Of a stretch of DNA of 64,000 nt, positions 1 through 12,885 are shown piece by piece (positions within the stretch are counted from its first letter, which is position 1; each line of letters starts with the position of its first letter). The stretch is from NCBI GenBank assembly GCA_018806985.1, contig JADANN010000356.1, positions 545,031 through 609,030 of the forward strand. The letters are read 5' to 3'. The stretch comes from Angiostrongylus vasorum. Lineage: Eukaryota; Nematoda; Chromadorea; Rhabditida; Metastrongylidae. The notes under the pieces were generated by a model. That model did not search any database. It was not told where the DNA came from and saw only the letters and a list, made by a program, of their open reading frames with translations. The position numbers and the translations under genes were made by a program.

Positions 1-727
1 TTAGTCTTCAGATTCCATGGAATTCAAAAAGGGAAAGTAAACGAGAACTACGCCTTAAAACTCCATTAACGTCGAATGAATTCTACAATTTGCCTATGCT
101 CGCATTTACAACGTTGACTTAAGACTGGACATAAGTGAGTAAGAATATCACTTCCCAAAGTAAGAAGGCTGCAGTCAGATATTGCAGTTTCTCAATTTGT
201 TGTGCTTTTTTCACGAATGTAGCACTTCGTCTATTCTACTCCTGGTCTTAGAGTCATCATTCACGAATGCAATCGGATTGCACAGATTCCACTCCAGCTT
301 GTCGGTATCATCGAATCCCTAAGCAGTAAAGAAATTAGGAATGTCACTGGTATTCGAGGTAATTTATACAGCGATGCCTGTCTTTTACATTCCAGGCGCT
401 TATCGCTTTATTGTTTCTACTTAGCGCCTAACTAAATTGCAGTAGAAAACGAAAATTCGTCTCCTACTGACCGCTACTGAGTACTAGTTTGACACTTTTA
501 TTTGAAAGTCTAATCAAGGCTGAACCATTCGTTACCATTCTAGAAAAAAACTTATTGCTAAAGTGGGAGATTGCTCTCCGATTCAGGGCGGCAGAGGAGT
601 AACCTCGGTGACGGTCTGGGAAAGCGCTAAATAGACTTTCCCGAAACTGGAGGAAAAGATAATTCGAACACAAACCTTCGTTTAAACTCGGAATCGATAG
701 TTAAGAAACCCAAACACAGAACCAAGA
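1..727. other. No gene recognised
   Basis: AT-rich sequence with only short, low-quality ORFs on both strands. I see no domain, RNA gene or repeat shared with the rest of the window. Confidence 0.5.
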
Positions 728-991
728 CACGTCTAGCGCAGTGGTGGGTGGTGGCCTGCAATACACATGGGATCAATCCCCGCGCCTCAGGCCACCAAGT
801 CCTTCATCCCTCCGGGGTCGGCAAATTGGTACCAGACTTTTCTGGGAGGATAGTAGCACTGGCTCGATGCATCTGTATACCACCGGGAGTCATTGTGAAG
901 ACAAGTTATGCATTCAATCACCTTCGAAGTCGACTGCATGGCGCTTCCCTCAGGGATAGATCAACACAGAGAGCTCTATCCTTTTTTTTAA
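728..991 (+). mobile_element. tRNA-derived SINE (family 1), copy 1
   Basis: Non-autonomous retroposon with a tRNA-like head. The Pol III A box TAGCGCAGTGG (734-744) matches the consensus, and a B-box-like GGGATCAATCC follows about 35 bp later. The body shared by all copies comes next: a CCTCCGGGGT segment, a CTGGGAGGATAG segment, GAGTCATTGT, and ATGCATTCAATCACCT. The copy ends in an ATCCTTTT-type tail. Seven other copies lie in this window, on both strands. No clear target-site duplication was found for this copy. Confidence 0.8.
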
Positions 992-1564
992 ACACTGAAG
1001 AAGAAACATTGTTCTATGGGTGTGTCAAAGCATTATGTACTTTCGTAAGTTAAATCCGCAAAATCGTGAAAATCTGATGAAATCATCATAGGAATTATGT
1101 TCAATAACATTATCCGAAATAACGGCATAGAAACACAAAAAGGAAAGGGGAAGGCTTCTTTTCTTGCGGATTTCCATTAAGAATGTGCCAAGTCCTTTTA
1201 TTACCGTAGCATAATAGAAGATTCTTTCGCTGTTTGGCTCCAACAGCATTCGTAATAGACTTATACGGAGAATAAGTAGTCATTTTTTAGAAAAAAATCT
1301 CACTTACTACAATTTATTTTTCTGTTTTTCATCGCTTTTATCGGGCTTAAACTTCATTTCTCTAGTCAACACGCCGGATAAATTCGTTTAATGGTGAACT
1401 TTTTGCAATTTTGTTTTGTTTGCATGTCGCGTTCAGTCTGTGTCAAGAAAGGTCATCGAGCATTCGATACACCATTCCTCACGAGCAAAAGATAGATAAT
1501 TCATTGTAATCTTTAAACTTTTCAAGAGGCCCTTTTTTTGATTCGTATTATTTTGCACTAAAAA
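992..1564. other. No gene recognised
   Basis: AT-rich interval between two SINE copies. Only short ORFs without recognisable domains. Confidence 0.5.
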
Positions 1565-1660
1565 GGGCGCTTGTAGCGCAGTGATCGGAGGCGCCTTGCA
1601 ACTAACACATGGGATCGATACGCGCACCAGGGCCCACCAAACCTTCCGTCCCTCCGGAGT
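1565..1660 (+). mobile_element. tRNA-derived SINE (family 1), copy 2, truncated
   Basis: The head is recognisable: an A box with one change (TAGCGCAGTGA, 1574-1584), a B-box-like GGGATCGATAC, and the start of the body up to the CCTCCGGAGT segment. Similarity to the family then stops, so this is a 3'-truncated or rearranged copy. Confidence 0.65.
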
Positions 1661-1914
1661 ATGTATGTAGGTGCGGAAGTATTGCGATACTCTATGATAA
1701 CTAGAAAAAAAAACAAGTTCTCTGTGCGCCTTGTTTCCAGAAATATTCCACATAGAGGCTACAATTGACAGTTGCTGTTTGCAAACGAAATGTCATCGTT
1801 TGGCTGCAAGGCAACGAGCAGCAACCAACTTCGTCAAAAAACTGGTTTGAGTAAGTATTTCAACGGTGGCACTTTAGATTTGCACAACGTAAAAACATAT
1901 GCGGTTTCGTAAAA

Positions 1915-2183
1915 TTATCACCTCTATCACCTACCGTCCCGTTGAGTGTCGCGTGACTCGAGCGTCCACCAGCAGATCTTCTATTCCTCCGTGTCGCTGC
2001 AAGAATAGCCCAGTTGGTTCTGCTTGCTCTAAGGACTCGTTGAGCGTCATACCTTTCTTCTAGGGTTTTCATCAATAACTATGACCATCGGATCTGTGGT
2101 CATCCTGCAGTGTTTTTGTTATCCCGAAGAATCCAGTCGCTCATGGTTCTTGTCCATCGGTTGTCGTTCATACGCATTCCGGT
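1915..2183 (-). mobile_element. RTE-type LINE, 3'-terminal fragment
   Basis: Read on the minus strand, this encodes the C-terminal tail of an RTE polyprotein. It includes a remnant of the 'RMNDNRW' segment and then 'TLEERYDAQRVLRASR'. A frameshift follows, relative to the intact order seen in the plus-strand RTE near 10.0-10.1 kb. It ends with the family's 3' tail, GGTGATAGAGGTGAT on the minus strand. Endonuclease and reverse transcriptase are absent, so this is a severely 5'-truncated, dead insertion. Confidence 0.8.
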
Positions 2184-5100
2184 TATCGCTTTCATATGAG
2201 TATGCGTACGCTGATGAGCGTGACACTGAGCCACTAAAAATTTGTTCTATTATTTTCCAAGTTCTGACGCTGTGGCCTCCACTTTGACAAGTATTTATTC
2301 GTGACTTAATTTCCTAGTAGAAATTCTCATTCTTATCTTAAGTCATCCTACTATAGGAGTAAATCTGAGGCCGACCGCCGAAAACACTAGTGATAGCTCA
2401 AGGTGAGTGGATAAGTAGTTAGGAAAACTGATGGATACACCATCAGAGAGTTGAGGCTCCTGAACTCTAGCAAAACCGTCCGTTGTGATATGGAACACTT
2501 AAGATGGCGCTGTTAGACCTCGTTTTTTCCTATTTTTTTCTTTATGCTGCCTATTTGTATCTGTTTTAGTCTCTTCTTGTGCACTAACTTGTCCCAATAG
2601 CTGCGCAAAGATTGATCGTTTTCCTATTGGATACAAGAGGGAAAAATCAAGGACATCCTGCTTTAGCTGCTCGTTATGCATTACTCACTGAATATGAAAA
2701 ACCCTCTATTTCGAATTCTGTGTAGTGGTCGAATAGGCGTGAATGGAATGAGTATCTTTACATCACTGCTGACTTCGACCCACACCACAATTTGATTAAA
2801 TATTACCTAAGAACCGGGGATCGAAACTCCGTCTATAATATTAAATTTGCTATAGAAGGCGATTAAGGACCGAGTATCTGGGTTTTGCAGTTGACGAATG
2901 GAATGGATCACCTTCAGCACAGATGTAGAAAAGCACTTTATTCAGCCATTTCAAAAACAAGCGAATAAAGCTGATTCATTGATTTGATGTTGTAAATTAC
3001 ACGATTCGTGGGCTTCGCCACCTTCTAACCACACACTTTCAACGATTTCTATAATACCCACAATGCTAATTTTCCGTCGTTTGCACGTTCCCGCTTATGA
3101 TGTGGTTTAAATAATTGTCGTAGATGTTCCATTCGTCTTAACACATCTGAAAAAGACCAGACAGCACTTGCTAATATGGCAACATCAACAAAGTTCGCTA
3201 TTTTTAGTAGTTTCTCCAGACCGTCTTGATCCATGTTGGTGGTCCACAGCTGGTCGTTGTCGTAATGTCTGTTTTCGTTGCCGCATGGGTTCGAATACAG
3301 TGTAGTGGGGGGGGCAGCGTTCGAATGGAGAAAATCAATCGGCGGCGCCCTTTTTTTCCTTGAAATCATTTTCTAGCAGTTTTTGGTTTTACTGATTCTC
3401 GATCCTGGCTCATACCACATTTTTTGTGCTACTATGGGGTTGGAACTAAGCTTTCTCATGCCATAGTTGTTAAAAATTCCAAGAGTTTCGTTCGTGAAGG
3501 CCTGGAATTTGCTACCAATTTCATTGTTGGGGTCTTGTTATTCAGTGAATATTTGAGGATACGGTACTAAGGGTTATGCCTCTTCTTATTATTCTTCTTC
3601 TTTATTGATCTACTTCTAGCTTTGGTACGGAGTCGATCTCCCAGTTCGTGGGGGTTGTGTGCGATTCTACGCAAGGCTTCATTAAAAACGGGTTGCGCTA
3701 GTGAGGAACTTGGACCCTATTCTACGAGCGAGGGCGCCGTCAGAGAGAATCGTGCCTCCTAATACGGTGAGCCATGACTTTTCTATCACGCTATCCTTTC
3801 TAGTCTGATTCTGATTCTGAGAAATGTCGTCAACGGTGTCTCGTTGTTTTCTGTAGCTGATGTTTGTGACCTGTTTAGTAAATTTTCGAATTCTCTGACT
3901 AAAGTAACTTAAGAATCTGATCTAATAGAATTGCAATTCAACAATGAACCACTCATCACTTTTTTCTAGAATCGACCATTCAACTATTGAACCCAATAGG
4001 ATTCTCTCCATTTAAATTTTTTTCACTTCAGCATACATATTGTCCTGCCTGCGTCGAGAAGTCGGACTTGGGAATTTGTCGAAATGCCGCTGTAGTCGAT
4101 TAACAAGGGTTCATTGAATATGTTGAATGATTTGTAGTTTCGTAGCCCAGTTCGTTCAACTTCTTTAGCGTTTGTCGGGCAACGTGTGCGAAGCTTTATG
4201 TTGCAAGAAGAATGAGGTTTTTTCTTTTGAGCAAATCCGTATAAATGTGCTGCATTTTTTAGATATGCTATCGATTTACTGATAGTACGCAACAACACGT
4301 AACGGTGCTTCTGGTGTGATCTTTTTTCGAAGATTCAAGAGTATTTATTAGATGGTTCCAAAGACGAAAAAGCGGTCATAACAACCTTTTGGTGAAAATT
4401 CGGCTTTCGGAAGTGTTTGGAAGTCTCGTCCTATTTCGAATTCTCTGTCAGAGTTGTCTGTTGGTCTAGAATCCTTTTTCATTGTACGTCATAATGCTGT
4501 CAATAAATGGGTCATTCTTATGGTGTAAAAGAAGCAAATAGTAGAAGGCGATCACGCTGTTTTTCCAGCATGCCTTCAGAGAGCTTATTTGTCTCTGCAA
4601 AATCTTCCACACCGCGAAGACCGTTAAATTTGGAATGTCGAGTTTCTACTTTCTAAAGTAAATGAATATCTATGGTTTCCACAATCCATCAAACGATTTC
4701 TAAACAGGAAGCTTAGCAGCAGCCTTCTTAAATGACATTACCGCCTTCAGACGGTTGTTGTTGGGTGGGTACGATGAACCTCAGCGACGCTATCCATCAT
4801 GAAGATTTAGATCTACTGCACTAAACCTCGAAACCATCTAAAACTGAGAATCTGGAAGCCTTTTTTTTAGCTCATGACATGATTACATTTCAAGTTATCA
4901 CCGTCGCTTTTCATCCAAGTTTAAGCACGTGAAGTAAAATGATGCTTTCAGAAATATTAGGTTTAGATATTGAAACTCTAACTATCCAGTATAGAAATAA
5001 GAGCACAGTGGAAGCAATGTGAATTCAGTGGAATGAAAACGAAGAACATCAACATAATCCAAATTCAAGGACGAATTAGATGTATCTCGCATTACACAAA

Positions 5101-5810
5101 TCAATTCAGTTCCCACTGATCAATGAATAGTTCGAAAGGTTGTAAACAAATCCATTCGTCCATATCTCACGTAAACGATGCGGTTTGGGCCCTACTCACT
5201 CAAAGGACTCAAAGTATGTCGCTTTTGGCATTTTGACCGTTCCTATCAGTCTTTATACGAGATGACCCAGAACCACTAAGTTTTGCATTCGTCTCTGACA
5301 GTATCAGATGAGCCTACTCGTTCTGCACGCTACTCTGCCACAAAGAGCATCAAATTTTTTTCCTATGTGGTCCTTTATCCTTACTGTTATTGGCGGAAAT
5401 CTGATGAATTGTAGCTTGCCGTCCTCACGTGTTATGGGTTTCCTTGGACTTGCGTGTAGAAGAGTTGGGCACCTTTTCAGCTTTGGTGACCAGACCAGGA
5501 AAGTGAAGCCGTCTTTTACGCAGCACCAGCAATAAGCTATTATTACGCCAAGGAGACACCACATTAGTTCGTGGAATATGCTACATCAACATATTCGAAA
5601 AAAAGATGTGCAACAATTTTTTTCCGTTAGCCTACGAGATAAAAACTATGTTGAGCAAGGTGGATCTCCTTGTCTCTTAACCTTAATCAATTTCCTAAAC
5701 ATAAAAGGTCTTTTAGAACAAGGAACAAAAGTCTAAAGGCCAGCTGAAATTGCCATTGGGAGTGTCGTCACGTTCGAATCAGACCACTAGCATGGAAAAC
5801 GATTGTGCGA
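2184..5810. other. 3.6 kb with no recognised gene
   Basis: Only short ORFs; I could not identify a coding exon, RNA gene or known repeat. The stretch 3600-3780 is richer in CpG than its surroundings and may be an old unclassified transposon. A minus-strand open frame at 5304-5564 has no recognisable domain. Confidence 0.45.
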
Positions 5811-5814
5811 GAGA

Positions 5815-5872
5815 GAAACCAATGTAAATTGTGCTGGAATCGACACTACTAGTGAAAACGGACCATCCAAGT
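5815..5872 (+). mobile_element. RTE 5'-leader fragment
   Basis: About 55 bp ending in ACTAGTGAAAACGGACCATC align with the end of the RTE leader at 7735-7785 and with 30340-30385. This is a minimal relic of the 5' untranslated region of the same LINE family. Confidence 0.55.
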
Positions 5873-6534
5873 GAGTAAGCAAGTACGACCCAGGCCATGT
5901 TAGAAGTTAAAAATGGTTGAATAGTAAAACAGAATCACACAGATTTGGACGATTTTCGCATAACTTCCTCGAATTTCTGATGCACCACGGGTTCGTTGGT
6001 GTGTTGCAGTGCAATACTGAACTCTATTTAAATCTTAGATTTCCACTCCATCTTACCAGATTCCACCCTCAATGCTTTTTTCAACTTCGAATTAGATAAC
6101 TAAATAAATTTGCTGGAAACATAACTATAAACCTGCGCTAATAATATCGATATTTTCCAGTTGGCGAATGGTAGCTTTGATAAAGATCAAGCTCAGTGAT
6201 TCGTGATTCTGATTGCAAGTCACAAATCACTCAAAGCCTATTCAGGAAAAATTTTCACTTATTGACGAGGTGGTGTTTCTCTCCAAAAGCTTGATAATGT
6301 AAGAGCTTACATAACTGCTTCTTTCTCATACAGTTAAGCATTTTTTCTTGGTATTCCTTTGAGAAAGCACTAAAAAATCGATCTTGTAGTCTTTGGATCT
6401 TCGGAGAGTAGATCTTCGGAAATGAATAGGAAGGAATTTTCTACTAGGATGATGAAAGACCACTAACTTAATTCTTTTTAGCAAAAAAGGAGAACAGCAA
6501 GTTGATTGCCTCCTGAAAACACAACTTGAAAATG

Positions 6535-7412
6535 TACCACCTGTATTAGTTGTAGTCCCGTTGATCGTCGAGTGACTTGAGTGGGCGCCAGCAAATCTTC
6601 CATATTTCCCTCTCGTGTGCAAGAGTAGCCCAGTGGGTTCTGCTCTAGGGACTCGTCGAGGATCATATCTTTCCTGTAGGCTTTTCGTGAAGAACTCTAA
6701 CCATCGGGTCGGTGGTCTTCCTACAGTGCGTTCGACATCCTGAAGAATCCAGTAACTAACGACTCCCTGTCCATCGGTAGTCGTTCATAAGCATTACGTG
6801 TCCTGCCCACCTTATCTTCGACTGTTTGGCGCAGAGAACGGCATCTTTGATTGTTCATCGTTGACGCAGATCGGAGCTTCGGATCTCTTCCCTTAGTTGT
6901 GTGAAACGGGATACTCTAGCATCTTCTTTCGATTGCACGTTCAATAACGCTAAGCGATCATTCTGATTACGCAGCGACCAGGTTTTTGACGCATGCGTTA
7001 AAGCAGCAAGTACCGTTGAGTCGAAAAGGTGGGTACGGAGTCAGCTGTTCATTGTTTCCCTCACTACATCCTCGATGCTCTTGAAAGCTCCCCAAGCCGC
7101 TCGTTTCTTCCTGCTCAACTCTGGAGCTAAGTCGCTCAACATGTTGATTTTACGAACTAGATAGGTATAACTGGAGCATTCGGGAATATTCTTTTCGTTG
7201 AGTGTGAATGGGGCATACGAAACCAATCCGTTCCTCATGAACATCGCTTTTGTGAGATTTAGTCGAAGACCAATCTTTCCACAGGCTTTGTGAAAGTCGG
7301 CAAGCATACATTCCGCTTGGCTAATGTTTGGTGTTACAAGGATGTCATCAGCAGAGCGAAGATGATGTAACTGCCGACCATCGATTTTCACTCCCATATT
7401 TTCCAACATTCC
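6535..7412 (-). mobile_element. RTE-type LINE on minus strand: RT catalytic part to 3' end
   Basis: This is the 3' part of a minus-strand RTE whose 5' part lies at 10159-12130. The frame covering 7041-7418 reads 'MGVKIDGRQLHHLRSADDIL'. The last part is the RT palm motif C (canonical FADDI), here with Phe replaced by Ser. The thumb-like segment 'KIGLRLNLTKAMFMRNG' and 'YTYL' follow. Nearer the 3' end the frame breaks into fragments, including 'LEQNPLGYSCTREGNMEDLL'. The element ends at about 6535 in a decayed copy of the tail. Several frameshifts make it inactive. Insertion of the plus-strand RTE ended similarity at about 7412. Confidence 0.85.
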
Positions 7413-10158
7413 CCGCAACGGTTTACCGCCTCATCGTGGCTGGGAGGTGTTCCTGGGTGTTGGACTGCGATGTACAGCGGGGGATTAGTCTCCCCGGTAG
7501 GGTCTCCCAAGCTGAGGAGCCCGTCGTTATCATCAAGAACCCTAGCTAAGAGTAAACCAATACCAGGATCCACTACGGCTCTGGTATCAAAGTCGCATGG
7601 TGGCAAATCTCCCTTTGAGCCACAAGGGATACGACTGCTTGTCATGATGACGCCCTCTAGCAGACTTTACCTAGGCTGTCCTCGCGATTCAAGAGAACCA
7701 CAATGGCTTACCCAGCAAATCTCCGAACAATGGTGATTATGCTGGGACCCACACAACTAGTGAGGACGGGCCGTTCAAGTATCAAGTATTATCCAACATT
7801 ATCTTCTTCAAGGTAATCCTTGGAGATTTCAACGCCAAGATTGGACTAAGAAGAACGTTTGAAGAACGTCACATTGGGACCCACGGATTTGAATGGAACG
7901 AAAAGGGTTAGCGGCTGTCTGAGTTTATCATGACGACCAAGACGATCCGTTGTAACTCGCAATTCCAGAAGCCGCAACCTCAACGCTGGACGTGGGAATC
8001 TCCCAATGGAGAGTACCATAACGAAATAGACCATAGTGAATAGGTTTTGCCTAACCAATGTCGCTGTTGTCCTAAAATTGTACACGGGATCAGACCATCG
8101 CTTCCTTTGTGCAAGATTCTATTTCTCGCGGAAAGGAGAAAAAAGCCGATAAATTCAAAAACTGAAGTCCCAGAACCACCGTAAACTGGGACTTATGGAC
8201 TTATTCAATTCACTAGTTGGCTGTTGGTAAGATGCCGTTGTCGATAACATCGACGAGGAATACGATCGGCTCATTCAACATATTCACATTAGCGCTATGA
8301 AAGCAGAGTTCGAAAATCACCAAGAAGCGTCTGTCTCCAGAACTACTGGAGCTGATACGCGAGCGTGGAATCGCACGAGCTGCAGGGAACCGCGAGCTAA
8401 CGTCCTAACTTGCAGAACAATGCAGACAGGCGATAAAAGATGATCTTAAAGAGAGAAGAGCAGCAGTAATGGGCGAAGCGTCAGAGGTTGGGAAAAAGCA
8501 TTCGTAAAGCCCACCGAAGCTTCGCCAATTACAAGACCGAGGTGATTGCACTCCGACGTCTAGACGGAACAGTTACAGTGTCCAGAAAGGCAATGGAGAA
8601 AATCATTCACGAATACTACTCAGATCTCTTCGATAGCCACGTCCACCTTCCGCCACATGAAATAAAGGAGGATGGATATGTTGCACCACCTGTTCTCCCT
8701 TCCGAAATCCGACATGCCATTTCATCGGTGAAAAACTGAACAGCGCCAGCTCCGGACAAGATAAGATTAGAACACCTGAAGAACCTTCCGCTAGTCCTCG
8801 TAAACACATTAACTCGGCTCTTCACACGTCACCTGTCTGAATGCAAGGTTCCTACTCAGTCGAAGACCAGCAAGACCGTGTTATTGTTCAAGATGAGAGA
8901 CCTACAGGATATCGGCAACTATCGCCCAATCAGCTTACTGTCTGCCGTCTACAAACTTTTCACTCGAGTCATCCTAAACAGGAATGACAGAACACTGGAC
9001 GAAGTAATGGTCTAAGAAGAACAGCCATGTGAGCAAGCAAGGTTTCGAAAACGATTTAGTACGATGGACCACATTCACGCGATAACAAGACTCACTGAAG
9101 TATCGCGAGAGTACCAAAAGACCGCTCTATCTCACTTCCATTGATTTAAAGAAGGCCTTTGATTCAATTAAGATAGAAAAAGTCATGGAAGCGCTTGACA
9201 GTTAAGGAGTTCCTACTCAGTACATAAAGATTCTTCGTGAGCTGTACAAAAATTTCACAACTAAGAAGATATCACCAATTTACAACGATATTAACATTGA
9301 TGTCAAAAGAGGGGGTTAGGCAAGGCGATACCATCTCGCCAACATTATTTACCGCCACCCTTCCGAACGTCATGCGAGCACTGCAATGGGATAATATGGG
9401 AGTGTAAATCGATGATCGGCAGTTACACCCTCTTCGCTTTGCTGATGACATCGTCCTTATTACACCAAACATTATCCAAGCGGAACGTATGCTTGCCGGC
9501 TTTGATAAAGCCTCTGGAAAGATTGGTCTTCGGCCATATCTCACAAAAATGATGTTCATGACGAACGGATTGATTTCGTACGCCCCATTCACGCCCAACG
9601 GAACGAATATCTCCGAATGCTCCAGCTATATCTATCTAGGTCGTGAAGTCAACATGTTGAACTACTTAGCTCCAGAGTTGCGCAGAAGGTAACAAACGGC
9701 TTGGGGGAGCTTTCAAGAGCATGGAGGATGATGAAAGATCACTCAGCGTTATTGAACGCGCATTCGAAAGGAAGATGCTAGGAGTATCCCGTTTCACACA
9801 TCTATGGAAAGGGATCCGAAGCTCCGACCTGCGTCAACGATCAAAAAATCAAAGATGCCGTTCTGTACGACAAACAGTCGAAGATAAGATGGGCCGGACA
9901 CGTAATGCGTATGAATGACAACCGATGGACAAGAGCCGTTGGTGATTGGATTCTTGGGCATGCTAAACGCACTGCAGGAAGGCCACCGACTCGATGCTCA
10001 GAGTTCTTCACTAAACGTCTGGTGTGATGTGCGACGAGTCTCCAGAGCGAGCAGAACCCGCTGGGCTATTCTTGCACGCGACAGGGGAAAAATGGAAGAT
10101 TTATTGGCGCCCGCTCGACTCACTCGACGATCAACGGACTGCAGGTGATAGAGGTGAT
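7413..10158 (+). mobile_element. RTE-type LINE on plus strand, internally deleted, nested insertion
   Basis: This starts with the RTE leader (7413-7785), also seen at 30002-30390. It then jumps into the endonuclease domain: 'VILGDFNAKIG' near 7820 and the SDH-like 'GSDHR' near 8090. The first half of the endonuclease is therefore deleted. The linker at 8488-8739 reads 'SDLFDSHVHLPPHEIKEDG'. RT motifs follow: 'IGNYRPISLLSAVYKLFTR' (8915-8970), 'SIDLKKAFDSI' (9135-9170) and 'LRFADDIVLITPN' (9428-9466). The C-terminal tail runs to about 10140, and the 3' tail GGTGATAGAGGTGAT ends at 10158. Many stops and frameshifts make it inactive. It sits inside a minus-strand RTE of the same family. Confidence 0.88.
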
Positions 10159-12130
10159 TGTCCAATTCCAATGTTCGCATGATGTTCTCAAGGATGGCGG
10201 AAAAAAAGTATTGGCAAGGTGATTGCCTTGCCTAACTCCACTTTTGACGTCGATGTTAATATCCTTGTAGAATGATAACATCTTGTTTGTGAATTTCTTG
10301 TACAGCTCGCGAAGCTTCTTTGTACTGAGTAGGGACTCTCTGACTGTTAAATGCTTCCATGACCGCTTCAATCTCAAGTGAGTCGAAAGCCTTCTTTAAA
10401 CCAATGAAAATGATACAGAGCGGTCTTCTGTGCTCTAGCGATACTTGAATGCTTGCTCACATGGCTGTCCTTTGTCTAGTGTTCTATCAATCCTGTTTAT
10501 TACGAATCGAGCGAAAAGTTTCTAGATGACAGGCAATAACCAGATTGGACGATAGTTTCCGAGATCATGAAGATCTAACACGGTCGTGCTGGTCTTCCAT
10601 TGGCTAGGAATCTTGCCTTCAAACAGTTAGCGTATGAAGAGCTGAGCTAGTGCGTTTATGAGAACTGGCGGAGGGCTCTTCTGGTATTCAGATCCCATTC
10701 TGTTCGGTCCTGGGGCTGTTCGATTTTTCACCAACGAAATGGCATGTCGGATTTTGGAGGGGAAAGCCAGTGGTGCCACATATCCGTGCTAATTTATTTC
10801 ATATGAGCAAAGTAGGACGTGGCTATTGAAGAGATCTGAGGAGTAATCGTGAATGATTTTCTCCGCTCTTTTCTGGAAGCTGTAACTGTACCCTCTGTGC
10901 GTCAGAATGCAAACATAGTTTCGCAATCGGCGAACTTCGCTGCTTTTGCGACTGCTTTTCCGAATTCTCCAGCTTCGACCATAACTGATGCTCTTCTGCC
11001 TTTAAGATCCTCTTTTAACTCTTGCCCTGCCTTGTTTTCCAAGTTCTGACGCGACTTTGCGGTTTCTTGTAGCTCGTGCGATTCCGTGCCTATCAGCCCG
11101 AGTGTTTACTGAGACAGACACCTCTACATGTCTTTCGAACTCACAGCTTTCATAGCTCAAGTATGAAGATGTTGATGGAGTTGATCACATTTCTCGTCAA
11201 CGTTATCAAGAACGGTACCTTCCCAACAGCCTACTAATTAAGTGAATAAATTGCAGTTTATGGTGGTCGTGGGACTCCGTTTTCTGAATTTAGCGGTTTT
11301 TTCTCCTTTCCGCGAGAAATGGAATTTTGCACGAAGAGGCGGTGGTCTGATCCTATGCAGAGTATTGAAACAACAGCGGTATTGATTAGGCAAAACCTTC
11401 TATTTATTATTATGTGGTCTACTTCGTTGTGGTAATCTACATTGGAAGAGTCCCACTTCCACCTCTGACAATGGGTTTCAGGAATTGCAAGTTACCATGA
11501 ACGGTCTTGCTCGTCATGACAAATTCAAATAGCCGCTCACCGTGTTCCTTTCATTGTAATCCGTGTACCAATATGGCATTTTTCAGACTTCCTTCTAGGT
11601 CCATCTTAGCGTTAAAATCCCCAATGATGATCTTGAAGAACGTCGGATCTCCTCTGTAGAACTTCTCCAAGTCCACATAGAACGCTTCGACTTCGCCTTC
11701 GTCATAGTTTGATGCAGCGCGTAAACGACGAATATTGTCAAAAGCCGGGATTGATCCACATCTTTTAATCGTAAACGTCCGATTCGGGTTGTAAGTTGTT
11801 TGAATGAATCGATGTTCATGGACAAACTCGTGTTTACGAGAACGTCGACACCGCCAACTCCTGTATTGTCGCAATTTCCGCGGAGCAGTTCTTCTTTGGT
11901 GTCATGGGCGCATTTCAGTGAGAGGCGTCTTCTCGTCTCAGGCAGACTGGTGACGCCGTACCTTATCTTTCTAGCCTCCATAAAAAGATCCTCCATGTAG
12001 GGCACGGACGCACGTGAGCTCATTGTAACTAGAAGTCATGACGTTAGTCTCTGCGATTTAGGCAGTCAAGAAGGGTCTTAAGATTTCAGCAGTCTCTCCT
12101 CACTCGTCCTACCCAGCGCTGCCGTATCAA
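10159..12130 (-). mobile_element. RTE-type LINE on minus strand: endonuclease to RT palm
   Basis: This is the 5' part of the minus-strand RTE interrupted at 10158. From 12130 downwards the minus strand encodes the endonuclease region: 'LLDCLNRRD', 'MEARKIRYGV', 'ETRRR', 'GVGGVDVLVNTS', and then 'IIGDFNAKMDLEGSLKNAI' in the frame at 11551-11874. Linker and RT fingers follow in broken frames. In 10120-10377 the frame reads 'KLRELYKKFTNKMLSFYKDI' and then 'DVKSGVRQGN', the RT motif B region (canonical GVRQGD). It stops at the residues equivalent to ALEWDN, exactly where 7412-6535 resumes. Frameshifts and stops show it is dead. Confidence 0.85.
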
Positions 12131-12748
12131 GGACTCTTTTTGGGTTCAAGGAAATGAGGCCCATTTCTTTTTACTGTCTTTAGCATTTTTGATAGCCACG
12201 TATAGCTTTCTAGGGTCTGAACGTAGGGGGCTGGGTATACTCAAGGGTACTTCAGTCTCTCATAGAGTAGACATAGGGCTTATTTGTTGGAGGCAACTCT
12301 AACCGACTCTTACATACTTCCCTATCACTTGATTGCAGGCTTTTTGGCCGAGTTGATTGTTAGAATACAATCCACATTAAGGAATAGAATCTACATAGAT
12401 TAGCCGTGTTAAGGCTCCTAGAGGTTTTCTTCACATATAGTAAGGAGCTCTTGTAGCTTAGAGGGAGTTTATTCATAGAAAAGTCTGGCACAAACTAATT
12501 GAGTCTGAAGAAAAGAGTTGTGATTCATTTAGGAGGGTTTGAACTAACGACCATGTGCGTTTTGAGTTGTGACTCCAGCTACTGTGAGAAGTTGGCAACA
12601 ACCATGGAAAGCATTGAATTTTGTTTACAAATTGCATGATGACAAGGAGTTCATCACAGTTCAATATAGGCCAACTATTTCACTAGGAAATGCTAACATT
12701 CAAAAAAAACTTGCTACATTTGTAATCTCCAACCGGTAAAATCGCTTC
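12131..12748. other. No gene recognised
   Basis: Possibly includes a decayed upstream part of the minus-strand RTE. I could not align it with the leader seen at 7413 or 30002, and no coding exon is recognisable. Confidence 0.4.
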
Positions 12749-12885
12749 GTATGGGCGCGTAGCTCACTGGCACTAACACCGATCATCACGAATATGATGC
12801 TGGTTTGACCCCTATCCAGGCCCACCAACCTTCTCATCCATTCCCAGTCGATAAATTGGTATCAAATATGCCTGGAGAAGGAATC
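12749..12885 (+). mobile_element. tRNA-derived SINE (family 1), copy 3, diverged
   Basis: A diverged copy with head GGGCGCGTAGCTCACTGG and the body segments GGCCCACCAACC and AAATTGGTATCAAAT in the family order. The B box is poorly preserved and the 3' half is missing. It may belong to a related tRNA-headed subfamily. Confidence 0.45.

Noticed and set aside
5304..5564. Minus-strand 86-codon ORF as a gene
   Set aside because: No recognisable domain, an overlapping plus-strand ORF of similar length, and no splice or start support.
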